DNA of 64,000 nucleotides from Micromussa lordhowensis (Eukaryota; Cnidaria; Anthozoa; Scleractinia; Lobophylliidae): NCBI GenBank assembly GCA_964020085.1, contig OZ026596.1, positions 12,364,439 to 12,428,438 of the forward strand, read 5' to 3'. Shown piece by piece: positions 13,001 to 22,931 of this stretch (position 1 is its first letter; each line of letters starts with the position of its first letter). The notes under the pieces were generated by a model. It saw only the letters and a program-made list of their open reading frames with translations, ran no database searches and was not told where the DNA came from. The position numbers and the translations under genes were made by a program.

Positions 13001-14192
13001 GGATTAGCAGACCATAATATTGTTTTCTAATTTGTCACAAGAATTTATCGAAGATTAACCAGATTAATTTTGCCATGTTTGAAGATTTTGTAAATAGTTT
13101 TGCGCATGCTTTGTACTCATCTGCTTGGTTGTTTCTCATGTATGACTTGCGAGGCCAATTAATTCGACTTTTAATGGTTTCCTTCTTAAAATGTTGGGAT
13201 TGCCTGCTGTTGAGATCACCTGAGTGTGTATATACTAAAACAATATTACTCCTTTCAGTCTCGGTGAAAAGTGGCAGAATATTTACCTCATGGCTTTGTA
13301 CATGGCTCAGTAATATTCTTCCACTATTCACCTCTATTTCAAAGAATAATAACTTGTTAATTGTAAGCCTTAATGTAACAGCTCTTTTTAGTCAGGCTAA
13401 TCTGGGTGTTACTCAGGCTAATCAATGTGCATGTGGTTCTTATTTTACTGGCTTCTGGACATCCAGACACTTGGTATTTTCAATTTTACCTCATGATCAT
13501 GTGCTCTGTATATTTTTCATTATTAGGGGGCAATTAGGGGGCAATTAATATCAATGATAGCTTTAACCGTTATAATTTGACCAATGAACTCTCCACACCA
13601 TGCAGCTAATTGTTTTAATTAGTTATAAGTGAGCTAAATTTAGAATGTAGCTTACCTTGTAACCACATTTCTTTGGCAAGTTTTGAAGTTCAATTTTGTA
13701 GATCTCGGATGTAAATTCATCTCGCTTGGTGTAGAAATAGGGATCGGATTCTGCCTCTTCTTCGTCTGGTTCGTCATTTATTACGCCATCTTCATCTTTG
13801 TCCAGCTCGGTAGCTTCGTTGTCTTCGTCTTCGCCATCTTCCGGCTGCTCAGTTTCATTTCCAGGTTTATCATCCATCTTGACCAACACATCCAATCCAT
13901 TCACAGGTGTTGATTCATCATTTGATTCTGAAATGTCTGACTGTTCGCTGCTAACCCCTGTGTTAACTTCGGAAGTCGGTGCTTTGTCCAAAGCTGCAGT
14001 AGCCGCTACATTTGAACTCCAAGAGCTGGCTTCTGATTGTAGCTTTGCAAACTGAAACAAAGGTGGAAATCCAGGAATAGGCAACGAAACTTCTTGTTTG
14101 GCATTCAGTGCTTCGGAAGATAGTAAAGAACACTGGTTAACAATAGACGGAGCTACTTCCTTCGCAACATCCATGTTCGTTTCGTCCGCCAA
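336..14192 (-). CDS. trmt2a: tRNA (uracil-5-)-methyltransferase homolog A, 5' 18 exons (partial)
   Basis: TRMT2A-type enzymes methylate uridine 54 of the tRNA T-loop. The exons, all in phase and with GT/AG borders, are 13656-14192, 12015-12106, 11781-11799, 11452-11508, 8584-8656, 8172-8253, 7006-7060, 6531-6602, 5829-5851, 5465-5513, 4977-5037, 4215-4250, 3696-3766, 3531-3592, 2366-2450, 1495-1598, 560-611 and 336-396. They give about 530 residues. Exon 1 encodes an acidic, low-complexity N-terminus and then FTSEIYKIELQNLP, which matches the start of the TRMT2A RRM; the RRM continues through exons 2-5 (KLPPGANHAYVTFR). Later exons carry VVTPLWDQPY, GYRNKCEFTI, VGFRLGSYKG, WQTLTVRSS and LRFRISPDSFFQ, all in family order. 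The SAM-binding motifs and catalytic cysteine lie beyond the left edge. The start is the ATG at 14192, which opens the longest frame before the RRM. A MITE begins 48 bp upstream of it. Introns 4 and 14 hold transposons. The identification is firm; individual small exons are slightly less so. Confidence 0.93.
786..1260. repeat. Hairpin plus tandem duplication in TRMT2A intron 16
   Basis: Positions 786-865 form an inverted repeat in which both arms carry CACGTG near the outer end and a GGTGTCC/GGACACC stretch. From about 932 a unit of roughly 165 bp is repeated twice (about 932-1098 and 1101-1260). Both units contain a GACGTTTTC(G/A)CTCAAAAGA start and the run TTGTTATAGATACGATTAATTAG. Part of the unit returns inverted near 1250-1310. 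No coding signal is visible. It looks like a fragment of a MITE-type repeat. Confidence 0.6.
2593..2705. repeat. Short repeat with terminal GATAAAACC arms and hammerhead-like core
   Basis: The ends are inverted (ATTTGGTTTTATCAAC and GTTGATAAAACCAAAT). Between them, around 2614-2647, is GACGAAGGGCTAACGCTCGAAACGTCAGC. This follows the order of a hammerhead ribozyme core: a CUGANGA-like box, a short GGGC/GCTC stem, then GAAAC and GUC. Hammerheads of this kind are known in the terminal repeats of Penelope-like retroelements. Here the first box reads ACGACGA, so the copy is probably dead. The direct repeat TGACTCTGAAAAAGG lies just outside both ends. Confidence 0.5.
2753..3015 (+). repeat. tRNA-derived SINE (tRNA-Thr-like head)
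   Basis: The head at about 2758-2832 resembles tRNA-Thr. It has a good anticodon stem around a TGT anticodon and a TTCAAAT T-loop, but the acceptor and T stems contain mismatches. The body follows (CCAACTGG and CCAGTTGGGG segments), and the copy ends near an AATAAAGTG run. A decayed head joined to a non-tRNA body indicates a SINE in a TRMT2A intron, not a working tRNA gene. Confidence 0.65.
4781..4902. mobile_element. Short MITE with GCCCTGTTTACAC ends
   Basis: A 122-bp element in TRMT2A intron 11. The ends are inverted: AGGCCCTGTTTACAC on the left and GTGTAAACAGGGCTT on the right. It has no coding capacity. The terminal sequence resembles hAT-type MITEs, but I see no clear target duplication. 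Confidence 0.55.
8938..9425 (+). pseudogene. THAP-domain gene remnant of the P-like element
   Basis: Two exons, 8938-9073 and 9352-9425, join in phase 1 across a GTAAGT/CAG intron and end at TAA. The first encodes HCLNVGCSNT followed by KLAEDELKKRWLAKIKREG. This has the C-x4-C spacing and the basic helix expected of the N-terminal half of a THAP zinc finger. The second exon encodes a short basic, Thr- and Arg-rich tail. There is no in-frame ATG ahead of the domain; the codon where one is expected reads GTG, and a stop lies just upstream. The distal zinc ligands and any nuclease domain are missing. It lies antisense within TRMT2A intron 4. I read it as a decayed transposase 5' end. Confidence 0.5.
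9730..10663 (-). mobile_element. pogo-like deletion-derivative transposon
   Basis: The terminal inverted repeats read CCGTATTTATTCACTTATAAG on the left and CTTATAAGTGAATAAATACGG on the right. The flanking dinucleotides are TA (9728-9729 and 10664-10665), the target duplication of Tc1/mariner and pogo elements. The internal sequence keeps only the two ends of a transposase gene on the minus strand. Confidence 0.75.
10031..10277 (-). pseudogene. pogo-like transposase, N- and C-termini only
   Basis: The ATG at 10277 opens a frame encoding SYDLNFKLKIVAEA and then NNNREIAREY, the start of the helix-turn-helix DNA-binding region of pogo/Jerky-like transposases. At about 10174 the sequence jumps, with a frame change, to FKSCGINNALDGTEDD and a long acidic tail ending at TAG (10031). 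That is the typical C-terminus of the same family. The whole DDE catalytic domain is deleted, so this is a non-autonomous derivative. Family assignment rests on recognising both terminal motifs and on the TA-flanked ends. Confidence 0.65.
11143..11230 (+). repeat. tRNA-Leu-like SINE head
   Basis: The stretch GGCAGCATGGCCGAGT matches a tRNA A-box region of class II (Leu/Ser-like) tRNAs. A degenerate anticodon arm and AGGCTTCAAGTCTG in the position of the B box follow. The stems do not close well, so this is a SINE remnant and not a functional gene. Confidence 0.45.
12107..13655. other. TRMT2A intron 1, no gene seen
   Basis: This 1.5-kb intron has no supported exon. Open frames on the plus strand near 13075-13548 have no splice sites, homology or codon bias that I can recognise. 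Related sequences at 12175-12195 (CCATTGATGCCCATGCC) and 12985-13005 (inverted) may be the ends of an old 0.8-kb repeat. Confidence 0.5.
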
Positions 14193-14240
14193 ATTGACAC
14201 GGCGAGGTCACATGGCCGTATTTTTACATCACTTCAGTAA

Positions 14241-14638
14241 TAGGCCCTTTGCAGCTGGGGTCACGTGACCAAATTTTTTCCTAGAAAATTTTTATATTAT
14301 GGGCTATAACTTAAAGAATGCCAGAAATGGAAATACCAAAATGGCCAAGTTTGAGCCCCCAGGAAGGAAAGAGTAAGTTTATACGACAGTTTGAATTTTC
14401 GGAAAATTTAGAAGTTTTGTATGGGAAATGTTGCTGGAGAGCAAGGTCTTGCTCTCCAGCAACAATTTCCATACAAACCTTCAGACTGTCATAAAATCTC
14501 ATCTTTTAATGATGGGGGCCTCAAATTTGGCCGTTTTGATATTCTCGACATGCTTTTTCCATTTCTGGCATTTGTTAAGTTATAGCCCATAATTTTATGA
14601 AAAGTAGGTCACGTGACGGCTTAGCTGCAAAGGGCCTA
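14241..14638. mobile_element. Palindromic MITE next to the TRMT2A start
   Basis: The ends are TAGGCCCTTTGCAGC and GCTGCAAAGGGCCTA. The whole 398 bp folds as two imperfect arms of about 200 bp around a small hairpin at 14430-14461. The arms share GGGCTATAACTTAA and ATGCCAGAAATGG. Outer TA dinucleotides suggest a TA target. It begins 48 bp upstream of the TRMT2A ATG, so it probably lies in the promoter or 5' UTR. A second copy at 33963-37783 is split by a BEL/Pao insertion. Confidence 0.8.
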
Positions 14639-14763
14639 TAGTATACTTAAACGTAGATACAGCAATAATTTACGCTGCTTAGTGCAACTTCCGCGATCTT
14701 AAAAATGAACTTTTGCTCCTTCTTCTACCTAATCTTCGTTTCAAGCAGAAGAGCGATCTGGGA

Positions 14764-15197
14764 ACTAGTCTCGTCCCCAGAGGCAGCGCTCCTTTTGGTC
14801 AGCACCAAGAAATCGTGATCCTGGGAAGGTCGCTGGGAAGGTCGCTGGGAAGTCGCTGGGAAGGGAGGGAAGGTCCAATTTTCTCAGCATGCGCAGAGGA
14901 TTCGTTTCGACTCCGGGGACTATGTAGATTGGATGGCCAGAATAGTAGCCCATTTCACGGTTAGTTTTTTCTCATCTGCATTACAATGTAATCCAGCGTG
15001 GATGCGAGGCAATTTCGGGCTAAGACTACAAAATAGCCCGAAATTTCCTCACATACATGCTAGATTATATTGTGATGCAAATGAGAAACGTTGACCGTGA
15101 AAAAGGGCTATTCGGTTATTCAAAATGGTTGCTCCCAGAGCTCTCGTTTTTCGACCGGCCGCTGGTCAAGGAGAACGAAGACTCTGGGAACGAGATT
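14764..15197. mobile_element. MITE with CTCGTTCCCAGAG-type ends
   Basis: The left end reads AGTCTCGTCCCCAGAG and the right CTCTGGGAACGAGA. The interior contains a long imperfect palindrome (about 14970-15095) centred on TTTCGGGCTA/TAGCCCGAAA. A short triplication of GGAAGGTCGCTG is near 14824-14860. The end sequence resembles the MULE-like element at 24768, so the two may belong to one family. Confidence 0.5.
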
Positions 15198-15971
15198 GTA
15201 CTGTGCCCGGGTTGCCCGAGGGTATGTGGGGCCCCAGTAGGGGTATATGGGTACAGCTGAACAACACTATGTATTTCGAACTCTCAGGGGAAACGAAAAT
15301 AGTTCGAAAAAGAGCGAGCATTCGAAATAACCGATAGTAAATGACTGAAGTGCAAATCCAAGCGAAATGGTTTTGGCTTCGAAATAACGGGGAATTCGAA
15401 ATAACCGAGTTCGAATTAGTGGGGCTTAAAGATGATTTTCAGTCCGTCTCAGCACCCCAATGTTTATAAACATTATAAGTTCCGAATCGATGTTCTTCGT
15501 TACACGAACCACATACCTTATCTTTGAGGCTTTTCAAATACTTTTTCTAACAGCCTCATTGATTTTTACAGCTGCGAAGTTGTTTCATCAAGTGATGTCA
15601 GAAAAAACGAAGCATAAAGCTTCGACCGCTTCGAATCCATAATGGCGGTTGTTTTGAAACTTTGAATTTACCTCTGTAAAAAGTAATTGCGAAGAAGTCG
15701 CGTCAACAAAAAACGTAAACAACACTCGACAATGCGCAGTACGAACTGGAAATCATCTTTAACTGTATGGGCTCCTGACTGCATATAGGTATGTGCTGGG
15801 TATGTTTCAGGGGATGTTAGCAAACGGGCATATATAGATTTTGACCGCTTTGGTCTGAACATATAGGGTAGTTTTTCACCCTGTCTTGGCACTGCGAATT
15901 TATTTTATAAAAGAAACTGATTTTTCCCATCTGATCATTGTCATGTAAAGATGCGCACTAGAAATGTATAA

Positions 15972-16028
<57 letters not shown>

Positions 16029-17536
16029 CCAAAGCATTTTATTTTTTTGTTATGAAAATCAGTTGCATGTTCTGGTATTCAAAATCTCGTGCATGCATTT
16101 TTGATGCATTAAACTTAATTGTGATTGTTTTTATCCCCACGCCTCCAAATTTTTCAAACAACGAGTCTTTTGGTGATAATTTTAGAAACTCCATCCAAAG
16201 CAAGCCCGAAACGCCACTCACTGTTGTCCCAGGGACCGGGGACTTCACTCGCTTTCACTTGCATAAAAAGCTAGCGTAGCCAAAGCTATGAAAGTGCTGC
16301 GAAAATTGGGATGTTGTTTGCAAATTGAAGTGGGGATTGTATAGAGCTTGTGTAGAAATGGTTGTCATAAAGTTATTTTGTTTGATCAAGTCCCAGAAAT
16401 TGTTGAGTAAGATGTGGTTAAATCATTGGTAAAATTCAATTCATTATGTCATCAGTTACAGCGTTTAATTTCTGAAAGAGATAATGCAACAATAAAGTTC
16501 ATAAGTTAAAAGATTTCATTAACAAAATTAACTGATTTTGTGCGATTATGCAACGGCTTGTTAAAAAATATCGAATGTAGCTGTGCGAATTAGTGCATAA
16601 GTGCGAACACATGAAAGCCTGTCAAATTTTCCGAGGTGCTTCGGCAAGAAGCAAATGGTAGCTACAGGAGTATACGACAAAGCTATAAGAAAAAATACTT
16701 AAACTACGTTCAATTCTTGGCAGACGACAGTACTATCGAAAACCTCACAGTGTTACTTATTTGCGGCGAACTCGACCTGATCAATCTATTCATCGACATG
16801 TATCTACCTAACAGTGTAACTTATTCAAGGCGAACTTGATATCAACCTATTTACGACATACATCTACTAAAGGTATCAGCCACACCCTTCTGAACCGTCC
16901 GCGCGCAGATCGCTGTAGCGCTTTTATTTTTCTTATAAACCAAATTATAAACAAACCAGACATTTTCTGAAAGCTTAATATTTCCAGATTATGGCTCATT
17001 CTTTTAAAAATCTCAAAATCGTAAGAGATAGCGTATTAATTGAGACGTTTTTTGCGAAAGCATATGTCTGTCTCCAGTCACGCTAAGAATGGTCGGAAGA
17101 GAACGATAAACATCGCATTTGCTTCTTGAAACGCTCTACTAAAAAACCGTGTCTCAGTTTTTATTTGTTTCTTCTGTGACAATAGGATAAAGTCAGAGGG
17201 GACAAATCATCAGCACTTCCTTCGAAAAAATGACGACTATTCGATAACGGAAAAAGAAAACAAAAATCGCCGACACGCTTTTCAAGAAAAACAATCTGAC
17301 AATAAGCTGGCCAAATTTCAGCTAAATCGGTTTAGGGGCTGACGACTTGGAGTTAAAAACGTCAGCCGGTACTCTTAGTTTTCCAAAATTTTCGTTCCGA
17401 GAAAACAAGAAAAATATATATTTTAATAGGATTATAACACCTAATCATCCATTTTGATGTTTACCAGCGAGGGATCATCTTGCCACAATAATAGGCATTT
17501 CACAGGTGATATGCAGCAGGCCAAATCTTTACGCGG
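15198..17536. other. Intergenic stretch without a supported gene
   Basis: It contains three direct TTCGAAATAAC motifs at 15320-15410 and an (ATT)n microsatellite at about 15973-16025. The rest is AT-rich sequence in which I see no exon, RNA gene or complete mobile element. Confidence 0.5.
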
Positions 17537-17870
17537 GACGTGTATGGCGGGCCATCGCGTTCAAAATTAGATATCATGATATCTCCATGATATCTTTTAT
17601 TTATCACGATATCATGTTATCATGATATCTTCACAGCACGAGATATCATGTTAAAGGGATATCTTTGGTTATAATGAGCTCTATTTCCCCGGAGAGATAT
17701 CTTGTCTGATAACATTTTGCACTGCTATTGTATTTGGTTGTCATCACTTGGTTTCTTTTTTAACACATGGCTTGTCGACTCCATTTTTAAAAGTGCGTAC
17801 GCCACGTAGTCAACCTTACAGCATTTCCGGAATTTATTTACGCTTAAATTCAACATTGTTTGTAGCTACA

Positions 17871-19431
17871 ATGAAGTACCCTCCCCATCAGCTGCCTTCT
17901 GTTTTACTTACAACTTTACTTCTAAGTTTATGTTGCTGTGGGCAGACTCCACCAAATCAGTTTCACGGAAGAGCACAGCCTAGTAGTCTTGGTGTTTAGT
18001 AAATGAAGTTAACCGACTGCTGAGCACGGCTGAAAATGATGAAGATGTTGTCGAGTACTGCATTGCCAGGCTCGAAAATCTTCTCACTAATTGTGTGAAT
18101 CTTTTCCGCATTATAGAAGAACAACAATATAACTGCATCATTGATACTGTGCAAACCTTCCTTTTTATGTTGAGATCACGTATCCCGGGACTTGAGGGAA
18201 GAACGAACTCGACTTACAGCGCTCCTGCCCATGGCTTCGCTGTCGGAAGACCACCATACGATATAACATTTGATCAACTTTCTTTTCTCGTGGGAGAAAA
18301 CTTCAACACACGGAGAATTGCAAACTGTCTCGGCGTTAGTGTTTCCACAGTAAGACGAAGGTTGCGCGACAACAACATTTCCTTGGATAGACGTTTACTC
18401 TGCCATTTCTGATACCGACTTAGATCAGCTTATTAGAAATATCCGTTCTCATTTTCCAGGAATAGGCTGTCGGCAGATGCGGGCAATGCTGGAGGCTGAT
18501 CACGGGTTAAGGATCCAACGTTGTAGAGTTCGAATGGCAATGAGAAGGGTGGATCCGGCTGGAGCAGCAATACGCTGGTCCGAAGTACACGTCAGAAGGC
18601 GATATAACGTATATGGTGCAAATGCATTGTGGCATATCGATACGCATCATTCCTTAGTACGTTGGCGTTTAGTTGTAGCAGGAGGGATCGATGGCTATTC
18701 CCGCTTAATAACTTATTTGCAATGCTTTAACAATAACCGCGCCAGTACCGTTGTTCAGTGCTTTTATGAAGGTACACGACGGTACGGTTTTCCATCTCGA
18801 GTCAGATCTGACAGGGGCGGGGAGAACTATCTGGTCTCCGTTTTGATGTGTATGATTCGCGGTGCAAATAGGGGCAGTCTTATAGCTGGCCGAGCGGTGC
18901 ATAACCAAAGGATAGAACGACTGTGGAGGGATGTGTTTTGGTTCTGCATCTCGACTTTTTACTTTTTATTTCATGGAAGAATTGGGTGTACTTGATCAGA
19001 CTGACGAGCTCCACCTGTTTGTGCTACATTTTGTATTTATAGCTAGGATCAACAACTTATTAAGTCGTTGGACCGAGTCTTACAACAGACATCCACTTGG
19101 AACTGAGCATAACAGTACGCCCAGGCAGCTATGGATAGAGAGCATGCTGCAGCTGCAAAATTCCCACCACACCGCACCTGGAGGCGTTTTCCAGAGAGAC
19201 CTTGTAGAAGGGCCGTTAGAACAATTCGGTATTGACTGGGAAGGACCTTGTCCAGATTGCGAGAATCGTGAGAGTGATCTCACTGTGCCAGGAATTAATG
19301 TGAGTTTACCAACGAACGTCCAACAACAGCTTCAGGAATCAATCGACCCACTTGCTTCCTCGAAACTGTTTGGCCTGGACATTTATCTACAATGTTTGAG
19401 TTGGCTACAATCAACAACAAATGATCAATAA
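17871..19431 (+). pseudogene. IS3-like (rve-fold) transposase, frameshifted
   Basis: The gene can be followed from an ATG at 17871, or a possible in-frame start at 17748, to the TAA at 19431. The N-terminal part includes a helix-turn-helix (RIANCLGVSVSTVRRRL, about 18312-18362). The integrase core follows with the DDE residues in place: D in ALWHIDTHH (18630), D in VRSDRGGEN (18810) and E in HNQRIERLWRD (18910). It is broken by a net 22-bp deletion near 17992, a frameshift near 18400 and another near 18960. The frames on either side of each break match the family in order. This copy is therefore inactive. Long N- and C-terminal flanks of unknown role are typical of these eukaryotic integrase-core proteins. 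Confidence 0.8.
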
Positions 19432-19779
19432 CAAGCATCGCGTAAATTTATTAACAATATCTATGATTGGGATAAAACAAAAAACTCATAATCATCATTT
19501 AGCGTACGATGATGGTCGTAATTTGAGGATGGTCTAAATAGCAAACTAACGGTTAATGTTCTTCGCTTTTTAAGGAAAATGGTTAATATTTGGCTGGTAC
19601 ATAGTTCATTTCCAACAGTTCACGGCTTTCCTTTACCACCAGCCCCCCATCTGCAGCAATATGGGCTCAACTCTCCCTCATCTGTCCCACCTGTACAAAT
19701 GTCCTTTACATCAACAGTTCCTACAATTTACTGTTCTTCAATATCAGCAGCACCCCATCAGCAGCAAACTTCAAACTCC

Positions 19780-20031
19780 ATTCACACAATTAGTGAGAAG
19801 ATTTTCGAGCCTGGCAATGCCGTACTCGACAACATCTTCATCATTTTCAGCCGTGCTCAGCAGTCGGTTAACTTCATTTACTAAACCAAGAGCTCTTTCG
19901 AAAAAACTATCAAGACTACTTGGCTGTGCTCTTCCGTGAAACTGATTTGGTGGAGCCTGCCCACAGCAACATAGACTTAGAAGTAAAGTTGTAAGTAAAA
20001 CAGAAAGCAGCTGATGCGGAGGGTACTTCAT
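19780..20031 (-). pseudogene. Duplicate 5' end of the transposase gene in the right repeat
   Basis: The right inverted repeat encodes, on the minus strand from an ATG at 20031, the same N-terminal stretch as the left arm (MKYPPHQL, then NQFHGRAQPSSL). It continues in frame through SFFERALGLVNEVNRLLSTA without the deletion seen on the left, and stops where the repeat ends. It has no catalytic part. It is the repaired-looking mirror copy of the transposase 5' end. Confidence 0.75.
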
Positions 20032-20666
20032 TGTAGCTATAAACAATGTTGAATTTAAGCGTAAATAAATTCCGGAAATGCTGTAAGGTTGACTACGTGG
20101 CGTGCGCACTTTTAAAAATGGAGTCGACAAGCCATGTGTTAAAAAAGAAACCAAGTGATGACAACCAAATACAATAGCAGTGCAAAATGTTATCAGACAA
20201 GATATCTCTCCGGGGAAATAGAGTTATCATTATAACCAAAGATATCCCTTTAACATGATATCTCGTGCTGTGAAGATATCATGATAACATGATATCGTGA
20301 TAAATAAAAGATATCATGGAGATATCATGATATCTAATTTTGAACGCGATGGCCCGCCATAGACGTGGCGGGAATACACCGCATTTTCTGTTTATCGGGG
20401 ATAGACCAAGAAAACTAAAAACCTTTGAGACTGTCGCGTGACCGCCATCGATAGCTCAAAAGCCAAGAACCGATGCACAATTTATCGCGAGCGCCCTACT
20501 TTTTTTCCATCGTCGGAAATGGAAGATTAGTTTCGTGCGACGGACAGCTTTCGTTCTGGCACTGAAACATTTTTACTTCCTAAATTCTATAGAACTTTTG
20601 CCATGTTTCAGTGCTTTCCAGATCTGCAAGAGGTTCTTCAACCGTAATTTTTGACCGGCTTGCACT

Positions 20667-21148
20667 CCCTGGGGGGGTACTCCCGGAAAATTTGGGTAGG
20701 GGTGTGCGGCCCGCTCCCTAAAACCCTTACCCTATTTATGACCAAAATCTGCGCTTTTCCCTACCCTATTTATGACCTGACCAAAAATATGATACCCTAT
20801 TTATGACCTGACCCTTAAATCAATACCCTGTTTCAGACCTGCCTTAAAATTATTTCCCTAGTTTAGACCAATGTTAAAGGCAATGTTATTTGTATAGGGC
20901 TTTTGTTGCTGGTCTTATCTAGCGCGCGTAGCAGGCGTTAAACGGAGGGACATGCTGAAGACGTAGCTTCTTCAAAAAAGATGACGAATTCAATACTAGA
21001 GTACAAAAATCGATACCCTATTTATGATCAAAATGGCGCCAAAATGGCCAAAATCGATACCCTATTTATGACCAAAACGGCTAAAAAACCATACCCTTTG
21101 GGGCCGCACATACCTGTACAGCCCATATAAGGGAGTACCCCCCCCGGG
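20667..21148. mobile_element. hAT-like MITE with TACCCTATTTATGACC repeats
   Basis: An 8-bp target duplication, CTTGCACT, flanks it at 20659-20666 and 21149-21156. The ends are inverted: CCCTGGGGGGGTACTCCC and GGGAGTACCCCCCCCGGG. Inside, the motif ACCCTATTTATGACC recurs several times on the plus strand (near 20730, 20760, 20790, 21010 and 21060). It has no coding capacity. The 8-bp duplication points to hAT mobilisation. Confidence 0.75.
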
Positions 21149-21156
21149 CTTGCACT

Positions 21157-22064
21157 ACATGTTGACAAAGAAACCGACGAATCGCATTCGGAGCTTGGCT
21201 GCTCGTTCAACTCCTTTAGCCATTGCTCCTGGTCGAAGTAAGAGCGTTTGTCACTCTCCGCCAATTTTTCAGCCCAATCAGAGCTAAACGAGTCTTTCAG
21301 CTTCTTCCGTCTTGCCGTTGCAGATGAAACAAATACGACCTCTTCTTGTTTTTTTCGCAGGCATTTGAATCAATCTTGCGGCATGTAATGCGTGATAAAA
21401 TGACACCAGTATACCTTGTGAATTATTTCGTGACGCGTTGACCTACAAGTTAATCCAAAGAAAAAACCATGGCAAAATCTCAAATTTTCCTACCTTTCTT
21501 TTATATTTAGATTATGAACTGCTGCTACGCTCGCTACGCTCGCTCCGCAGCAATGAATGCCCCGCTCAAGCCTGAATGGGGAGGGGGGGGGTTCAAATGA
21601 ATGGTGCATAAGTGGACTGTTATGACTATCACCAACCGACAAGGTAAGGTTTCAACCAATCTTTGACAACATTTTAATGGGTTCTTTTTTATTTGACCAA
21701 TCAACAGCATCTCAGAAGTTGTCATGACGTTGACATGCTGGCACTCTTTAAGATCCATTAGAGAGTCGTCAAACATCAGTCAATAGGTTTTGTTTTGATG
21801 TGCGACATAAATATTACACAATTACTAGATTCGACCTTTGTCTGGCAATATTTCCGGGAAACATAAACAGGCTGGCGAAGTTTCTGAGAAACATTGCCTA
21901 TTGTCTTAATTGACCATATAAAGCGAATGAAACGTGTCGAAACATCTAGTTCAAATGTAAAGACCTTGTGAATCGGAATTGCTGTAGGACAAAACCAACT
22001 GCTCGCAGGGTAGAATTGCTCAAAAACACACCCAAAAATTGCGAAACCAAAGAGCATTGAGAGG
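21157..22064. other. Stretch upstream of the secreted-peptide gene
   Basis: A small GC-rich hairpin lies at 21522-21551 (GCTGC...GCAGC with CGCTACGCTCGC inside). A related copy occurs at 26141-26168. A frame open on the minus strand at 21776-22126 overlaps exon 1 of the downstream gene and has no recognisable product. I see nothing else supportable. Confidence 0.4.
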
Positions 22065-22533
22065 ATGACGAGGATGTTTACTTTGGTTTTTACAGTTATC
22101 GTGGCGCTTATATGTGCAAGCCCCAAAAGTACTCAGGCGAGGACAGAGGGTAAGTCAGACTTTCCCTGAATGACCACTCTTTGGCTTCTTCCTTGCTTTG
22201 CAACGACGTAACACGCGATATTGTCTAAAGAGTTTGACAAGCATCTCGGACGAACATGTTCAAGCACATGTAACTGCTTTTTAGAAACAAACTAAGCTTT
22301 TTTTCGTTTTCAATTGTCTGAAGAGCGGTGCCCCTTCGTCCGTGAGGTTCCCTCGAACTGTAGTAGCTGTACATGTATTAGTAAGCATATCGACCTTTTT
22401 ACTCGCTATCTTGCTAAACTTAATATTGGTCTTTTCAAGTATTGCTAAATGCGACGGTGGTCTTTGCTACCTGCCTGTTATAGAAGGACTTAGAAAGAAA
22501 CGATACTATCAACAAACGGCTTCCATGTCATGA
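22065..22533 (+). CDS. Small secreted cysteine-containing peptide (three exons)
   Basis: Exons 22065-22149, 22324-22380 and 22484-22533 join in phase (1, 1) with GTAAGT and GTAAGC donors and end at TGA. The product is 63 residues. Residues 1-19 form a signal peptide with a hydrophobic core (FTLVFTVIVALICAS). The mature part has four cysteines in the order C-x9-C-x2-C-x-C, followed by a basic tail with GLRKKRYY, which may be a processing site. An AATAAA signal follows at 22646. Exon 3 is the weakest call: an alternative reading in another frame (KCDGGLCYLP) precedes it, but no standard splice joins that frame. I do not recognise the family. Small cysteine-rich secreted peptides in cnidarians include antimicrobial, neuropeptide, structural and venom types, and nothing here separates these. 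Confidence 0.5.
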
Positions 22534-22734
22534 ACAGACTGATAGATTGAGATTAAACGAAGCAAAAAATTGTGGCTGCAACAAGATTATAAATCATTAA
22601 ATCATTATTAAATCATGCTTCAGTAAGTACAAACATGAGATTGTCAATAAAAGTTAAACCTAGCCTTGGTGTCTGGAATAAGCAGATGTGAGTATATTCT
22701 TTTATATTGTAACTCGTGGCATCAATTAGTAAAC

Positions 22735-22931
22735 TCAACGCATATTATAGTACGTTTACTGAAACAAGGGCCCACCCAGACAATGAAAACCAATCAGATG
22801 AGAAATCAGATGGCAAAACTGAAACAATAGATTCAAACATTTTCAAATCCAGCCAATCAAATGTCCTGTACAAAACAATGAAATCTCAACTTGTTCGTTG
22901 TGATGCTCGCCACTATGGCGTCTGTGAATAA
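22735..22931 (+). repeat. Interspersed repeat copy A (inverted partner at 27785)
   Basis: This stretch contains GTTTACTGAAACAAGGGCCC and CCCAGACAATGAAAACCAAT. It matches, in reverse complement and over about 170 bp with mismatches, the sequence at 27785-27950. Its open frame is not supported as a gene. Confidence 0.6.

Larger units (their letters stand above)
17543..20361 (+). mobile_element. IS3EU-like transposon with very long inverted repeats
   Basis: The element is 2,819 bp and is bounded by a perfect 6-bp target duplication, GACGTG, at 17537-17542 and 20362-20367. The ends begin TATGGCGGGCCATCGCG. The left inverted repeat spans 17543-18100 and the right 19780-20361. They differ mainly by a 22-bp deletion on the left. 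The outer 150 bp are packed with GATATC and ATGATATC palindromes. A single integrase-type transposase gene lies in the centre. The integrase family plus the 6-bp duplication suggests IS3EU, a eukaryotic superfamily related to bacterial IS3. Confidence 0.8.

Noticed and set aside
13075..13548. 157-codon plus-strand open frame in TRMT2A intron 1
   Set aside because: It has no recognisable domain, no splice context and an AT-rich composition typical of chance frames.
13798..14055. Plus-strand Ser-rich frame
   Set aside because: It is antisense to the acidic TRMT2A exon 1.
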